The position numbers were made by a program, and so were the translations under genes. The notes under the pieces are model-generated. The model saw only the letters and a program-made list of their open reading frames with translations, ran no database searches and was not told where the DNA came from. A stretch of 8,911 nucleotides of DNA from Thiomonas sp. (GTDB lineage Bacteria > Pseudomonadota > Gammaproteobacteria > Burkholderiales > Burkholderiaceae_C), in NCBI GenBank assembly GCA_028706735.1, contig JAQTVS010000100.1:1-8911 (forward strand). The letters are read 5' to 3'. Below, in pieces: positions 5,965 through 8,911 of the stretch. Each line of letters starts with the position of its first letter. Within the stretch, counting starts at the first letter, position 1.

Positions 5965-6867
5965 TCAGGAGGCGAGGGGCAGGCCAAGCGCGTGCATCGC
6001 CGCGCGCAGCGGCGCGTGATGCGCAGCCTGCAGGGGCGTCAGGGGCAGGCGCAGTCCCGGACCAATGCGGCCCATGAGGCGCAGCGCCTCCTTGGCCGGG
6101 ATGGGGTTGGGATCGCTGAAAAGCATTTGGTTCAGCTCGATCAGCGCGAAGTGCAGTTTGCTGGCCAACGCGGCATTGCCCGCCATTGCGGCGGCGCACA
6201 GGTCGTGCATGTGGCGTGGCGCCACGTTGGCTGAGACGCTGATATTGCCATGGCCGCCAAGCAGCATGAGCGCCACGGCGGTGGGATCGTCGCCGGAGTA
6301 GATGGAAAAGCTCTCGGGAGCGCGCTTGATGAGTTGCGCGGCGCGGTCGATGTTGCCCGTCGCCTCTTTGATGCCGATGATGCCTGGAACCTGCGCCAGG
6401 CGCAGCGCGGTGTCCACGCTCATATCCGCCACGGTGCGGCCCGGCACGTTGTAGAGCACGACGGGAATGTCCACTGCCTCGGCAATGGCGCTGAAGTGCG
6501 CCACCATGCCCTCTTGCGTGGGCTTGTTGTAGTAGGGCACGACGCTGAGCACGCAATCTGCGCCCACCGCCTTGCAGTGGCGGGTCAGCTCGATGGCTTC
6601 GCGCGTGGAGTTGGCTCCAGCGCCGGCCATGACCGGCACGCGCCCGGCAGCCTGCTCGACCACCACGCGGACGATTTCGATGTGTTCGTCAACGGGGATG
6701 GTGGGCGATTCGCCGGTGGTGCCGACCGGGCTGATGCACTGAGTGCCCTGTTCGATGTGCCAGTCGACCAGCTTGCGCAGCGCGGGGTAGTCCACGCTGC
6801 CATCGGAGTGCATGGGGGTCACCAGGGCGACGATGCTGCCGCGAATGACCAGAGGTTGGGAGGACAT
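5965..6867 (-). CDS. dapA: 4-Hydroxy-tetrahydrodipicolinate synthase
   Basis: Condenses pyruvate with aspartate semialdehyde, the first committed step to diaminopimelate and lysine, in the cytoplasm. The product is 300 residues (E. coli DapA 292). Catalytic residues line up with a constant +6 offset from E. coli: Thr50-Thr51 in PVGTTGES, Tyr113 in [10 protein letters not shown], Tyr139 and Arg144 in LYNVPGRT, and Schiff-base Lys167 in GIKEATG. The TIM-barrel landmarks GSIVALVTP and YSGDDPTA are present. The ATG at 6867 ([10 protein letters not shown]) was chosen over an in-frame TTG at 6891 that overlaps the end of the methyltransferase gene. No strong Shine-Dalgarno is visible. It lies 20 bases after the methyltransferase stop and 30 bases before bamC, so the three probably share a transcript. 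Confidence 0.97.
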   Translation of the reverse strand: MSSQPLVIRGSIVALVTPMHSDGSVDYPALRKLVDWHIEQGTQCISPVGTTGESPTIPVDEHIEIVRVVVEQAAGRVPVMAGAGANSTREAIELTRHCKAVGADCVLSVVPYYNKPTQEGMVAHFSAIAEAVDIPVVLYNVPGRTVADMSVDTALRLAQVPGIIGIKEATGNIDRAAQLIKRAPESFSIYSGDDPTAVALMLLGGHGNISVSANVAPRHMHDLCAAAMAGNAALASKLHFALIELNQMLFSDPNPIPAKEALRLMGRIGPGLRLPLTPLQAAHHAPLRAAMHALGLPLAS

Positions 6868-6887
6868 TGTTCTGCGAGTGCGACGAA

Positions 6888-7451
6888 TCAAATCGGAAGA
6901 TTGTATCGGTCTGCCGCGTGGGCGCTGGCGGGCTCGCGCACGGCGGCGATGCGTTGCACAAATGCGGGCTGCGGCGCGCTTGCGTAGCCGTCTTCAAACG
7001 CCAGCACGCGCAGCGTTGGCCGCACGGCGTCGAGCAACTCGCCGGGGCGCAGCAGGAATTCGGGGTTCGATGGCTTGCCCAGGCTAGCTTGCCCGAGAGC
7101 GAATGTCTCGTACAGCAGCACGCCGCCCGGCGCCACGGCCCGCACGAGATGCGGCAGCAAGGGACGCCAGAGGTAATTGGTCACGACGACGGCGTCGAAT
7201 GTTTGCTGCGCATAAGGCCAGGGGCCGGATTCCAGATCTGCCACCAGCACCTGCGCGATGTCGCGCAGGCCGGCCAGCGCCTCGGCGTTGCGGTCTACGG
7301 CGAACAGCGCGTGGCCGCGTTGCTGCAGCCAGCGCACATGACGGCCGCCGCCGCAGGCCACATCGAGCACGCAGCCGCCAGCACGCAATAGATGGGCGTG
7401 GCGGACGATCCAGGGTGAAGGGGCGAGAGCGTGGGGGTGGGCGGCGAGCAT
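6888..7451 (-). CDS. Class I SAM-dependent methyltransferase (TehB-like), substrate unknown
   Basis: A 187-residue cytoplasmic protein with a Rossmann-type SAM-binding core. Motif I is [15 protein letters not shown] (residues 28-42), the acidic ribose-binding Asp53 sits in LFAVDRN, Asp72 lies in VLVADLE, and motif IV is [15 protein letters not shown] (85-99). The block [15 protein letters not shown] (106-120) followed by [16 protein letters not shown] is typical of a compact TehB/UbiE-like group in betaproteobacteria. The C terminus lacks any extra recognition domain, and nothing seen identifies the substrate. The ATG at 7451 has only a weak ribosome-binding site. It heads the minus-strand cluster with dapA (20 bases downstream) and bamC, and is divergent from galE across a 105-base gap where no clear promoter boxes could be picked. 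A tellurite-resistance role should not be assumed. Confidence 0.9.
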   Translation of the reverse strand: MLAAHPHALAPSPWIVRHAHLLRAGGCVLDVACGGGRHVRWLQQRGHALFAVDRNAEALAGLRDIAQVLVADLESGPWPYAQQTFDAVVVTNYLWRPLLPHLVRAVAPGGVLLYETFALGQASLGKPSNPEFLLRPGELLDAVRPTLRVLAFEDGYASAPQPAFVQRIAAVREPASAHAADRYNLPI

Positions 7452-7556
7452 GATGACGCATCGTAACGGTGCGTGGCGGGCGCTGGCGCGCGTGCATCAT
7501 TCTTGCTAGGCAGAATAGGGGAAACCTGCTGCTCACTTTCATCGAAAAACGACCCC

Positions 7557-8579
7557 ATGACTTCAGCCACCATCCTTGTCACCGGCGGAGCCGGTTATAT
7601 CGGCTCGCATACCTGCGTTGCCCTGATTGAAGCCGGTTACACCCCTGTGGTGTACGACAACCTGTGCAACAGCAGCGCGGAGTCTCTGGCGCGTGTGGAG
7701 CGCATCACCGGAAAACGCCCGGTCTTTGTCCAGGCCGACATTCGCGATGCGACGCAGCTCGACGCCGCATTCGCGCAGCACAAGATCGACGCGGTGATCC
7801 ACTTCGCCGGACTCAAGGCTGTGGGCGAATCGGTGGAAAAACCGCTCATGTACTACGACAACAACGTCGGCGGCGCCGTGGCCCTGCTGGAAGCGATGCA
7901 GCGCGCCAAGGTCGGCAACATCATCTTTTCGTCCTCCGCCACGGTCTATGGCGATCCGGCCTCGACGCCCATCCGCGAAGACTTCCCGCTCAGCGCAACC
8001 AACGCCTATGGCCGCAGCAAACTGATGATCGAAGACATTCTCGGCGACCTGCATCGCGCCGAACCGCATTGGCGCATCGCCCGCCTGCGCTACTTCAACC
8101 CGGTGGGCGCGCACGACAGCGGGCTCATCGGCGAAGACCCGCGCGGCATTCCCAACAATCTCATGCCCTACATCACGCAGGTGGCGGTGGGGCGTCTGCA
8201 GAAGCTGCGGGTGTTTGGCGGCGACTGGCCCACGGTGGACGGCAGCGGCGTGCGCGACTACATCCATGTCATGGACTTGGCCGAGGGCCATGTGGCGGCG
8301 CTGCGCCACCTGTTGGACCATGAGGGCATGTTCACCGTCAACCTTGGCACTGGCCAGGGTTACTCGGTGCTGCAGATGGTGCAGGCTTTTGGCAAGAGCA
8401 TCGGCCGCGATCTGCCGTATGAAATTGTCGCGCGCCGCCCGGGCGACATCGCCGAATGCTGGGCCGATCCGAGCGCCGCGCGCGCGTTGCTGGGCTGGAG
8501 CGCCAAACGCGGGCTTGACACCATCTGCGCCGACGCCTGGCGCTGGCAGCAGGGCAACCCGGAAGGCTACGGCGCCTGA
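7557..8579 (+). CDS. galE: UDP-glucose 4-epimerase
   Basis: Interconverts UDP-glucose and UDP-galactose with tightly bound NAD, supplying galactose for lipopolysaccharide and exopolysaccharide and working in galactose breakdown. The product is 340 residues (E. coli GalE 338). It has the extended-SDR nucleotide motif TGGAGYIGSH (residues 9-18), catalytic Ser127 in SSSATVYG, the Tyr151-x-x-x-Lys155 pair in NAYGRSK, RYFNPVGAH, GIPNNLMPYI, and GVRDYIHVMDLA toward the C-terminal sugar-binding part. The ATG at 7557 gives the family-standard N terminus (MTSATILVTGG). The ribosome-binding site is poor. It is not embedded in a polysaccharide cluster here: it stands between the divergent methyltransferase operon and dps, so it is probably a single-gene unit. 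No obvious U-tailed terminator follows. Confidence 0.97.
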   Translation: MTSATILVTGGAGYIGSHTCVALIEAGYTPVVYDNLCNSSAESLARVERITGKRPVFVQADIRDATQLDAAFAQHKIDAVIHFAGLKAVGESVEKPLMYYDNNVGGAVALLEAMQRAKVGNIIFSSSATVYGDPASTPIREDFPLSATNAYGRSKLMIEDILGDLHRAEPHWRIARLRYFNPVGAHDSGLIGEDPRGIPNNLMPYITQVAVGRLQKLRVFGGDWPTVDGSGVRDYIHVMDLAEGHVAALRHLLDHEGMFTVNLGTGQGYSVLQMVQAFGKSIGRDLPYEIVARRPGDIAECWADPSAARALLGWSAKRGLDTICADAWRWQQGNPEGYGA

Positions 8580-8680
8580 ACCGCGCCGAAACACGCCCGC
8601 TGGATCATCTGCGCTTGCGCGGTATTGAACGTCGGCGCTATGGTTAGTCTTGACCCAGCTGACTAAAAGGAACGACCACC

Positions 8681-8911
8681 ATGAGTAAAAGCACCCTGCA
8701 TGCCTCATCGACCCCGATTCACATCGGCATTTCCGATGACGACCGGGCCAAAGTGGCCGAGCAGCTCTCGCATCTGCTGGCCGATACCTACACGCTCTAT
8801 CTCACCACGCACAACTTCCACTGGAACGTCACCGGGCCGATGTTCAACAGCCTGCACATCATGTTCATGGAGCAGTACACCGAGCTGTGGAATGCGGTCG
8901 ATCCGATCGCC
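8681..8911 (+). CDS. dps: Dps-family DNA-protection ferritin (3' end outside window)
   Basis: The first 77 codons of a Dps/mini-ferritin, a dodecameric shell that oxidises and stores iron using hydrogen peroxide and shields DNA during starvation or oxidative stress. After a 20-residue polar N-terminal tail comes helix A ([20 protein letters not shown]) and the family signature [17 protein letters not shown]. By spacing, His47, His59 and Asp74 match E. coli His51, His63 and Asp78 of the ferroxidase centre. The position matching the acidic ligand Asp67 is Met63. A second acidic ligand (E. coli Glu82) would be the next residue, just off the window. The ribosome-binding site AAAAGGAA (8665-8672) precedes the ATG by about nine bases. 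The 101-base gap from galE is long enough for its own promoter; TTGCGC (8615-8620) and TATGGT (8639-8644), 18 bases apart, are weak candidates only. Confidence 0.93.
   Translation, partial: MSKSTLHASSTPIHIGISDDDRAKVAEQLSHLLADTYTLYLTTHNFHWNVTGPMFNSLHIMFMEQYTELWNAVDPIA

Noticed and set aside
8580..8623. Inverted repeat ACCGCGC / GCGCGGT after galE as a terminator
   Set aside because: Seven-base-pair stem but a 30-base loop and no U-tract; not convincing as a rho-independent terminator.
8615..8644. Possible sigma-70 promoter for dps (TTGCGC, 18 bases, TATGGT)
   Set aside because: Only three and four matches to the consensus boxes; too weak to list as a feature, so mentioned only in the dps entry.
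7563..8708. Minus-strand frame of 381 codons opposite galE
   Set aside because: Antisense shadow of a clear galE; Arg/Ala/His-rich composition typical of high-GC shadow frames.
1..8911. A novel defence, mobile or biosynthetic system
   Set aside because: No integrase, transposase, toxin-antitoxin pair, nuclease or unusual gene cassette is seen; apart from one interrupted and one low-complexity gene, the genes belong to known families.

Overview
The window is a stretch of chromosome from a high-GC betaproteobacterium. Gene content and protein wording suggest the order Burkholderiales, and a Thiomonas-like genome is my best guess. That placement rests on memory of the families, not on a search. 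Nearly everything is compact housekeeping sequence. There is no sign of phage, insertion sequence, CRISPR, tRNA or rRNA, and I see no convincing undescribed multi-gene system.

Layout. (1) Positions 1-1752, plus strand: the 3' end of coaBC (coenzyme A synthesis), dut (dUTPase) and a DUF2062 membrane protein, with gaps of 40 and 28 bases, look like one operon. (2) Positions 1762-1982: three nearly identical direct repeats of 75-77 bases fill the whole gap between DUF2062 and the convergent slyD-like gene. (3) Positions 1986-2492, minus strand: a SlyD-like FKBP prolyl isomerase/chaperone. (4) Positions 2517-4262, plus strand, divergent from slyD: a possible 14-residue leader ORF, then roxA (2-oxoglutarate oxygenase that hydroxylates ribosomal protein L16), then a gene one base downstream whose frame is cut by an in-frame TAA at 4080-4082 but stays open and protein-like to 4262. 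(5) Positions 4444-4671: a small Ala/Pro/Ser-rich lipoprotein with its own 181-base upstream region and a near-perfect bidirectional terminator at 4690-4717. (6) Positions 4786-7451, minus strand: a class I methyltransferase, dapA (lysine and cell-wall precursor synthesis) and bamC (outer-membrane assembly lipoprotein), in that transcription order and closely spaced. The dapA-bamC pair is also adjacent in E. coli. (7) Positions 7557-8579, plus strand: galE. (8) Position 8681 to the end, plus strand: the first 77 codons of a Dps-family ferritin.

Several gene products concern the cell envelope: BamC, the small lipoprotein, DapA (which feeds diaminopimelate), GalE (UDP-sugars) and the DUF2062 protein. 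CoaBC and dUTPase are general metabolism. The points most worth a second look are the interrupted gene behind roxA, the homogeneous triple repeat, the leader-ORF/start-codon arrangement at roxA, and a methionine where Dps normally has an acidic ferroxidase ligand.
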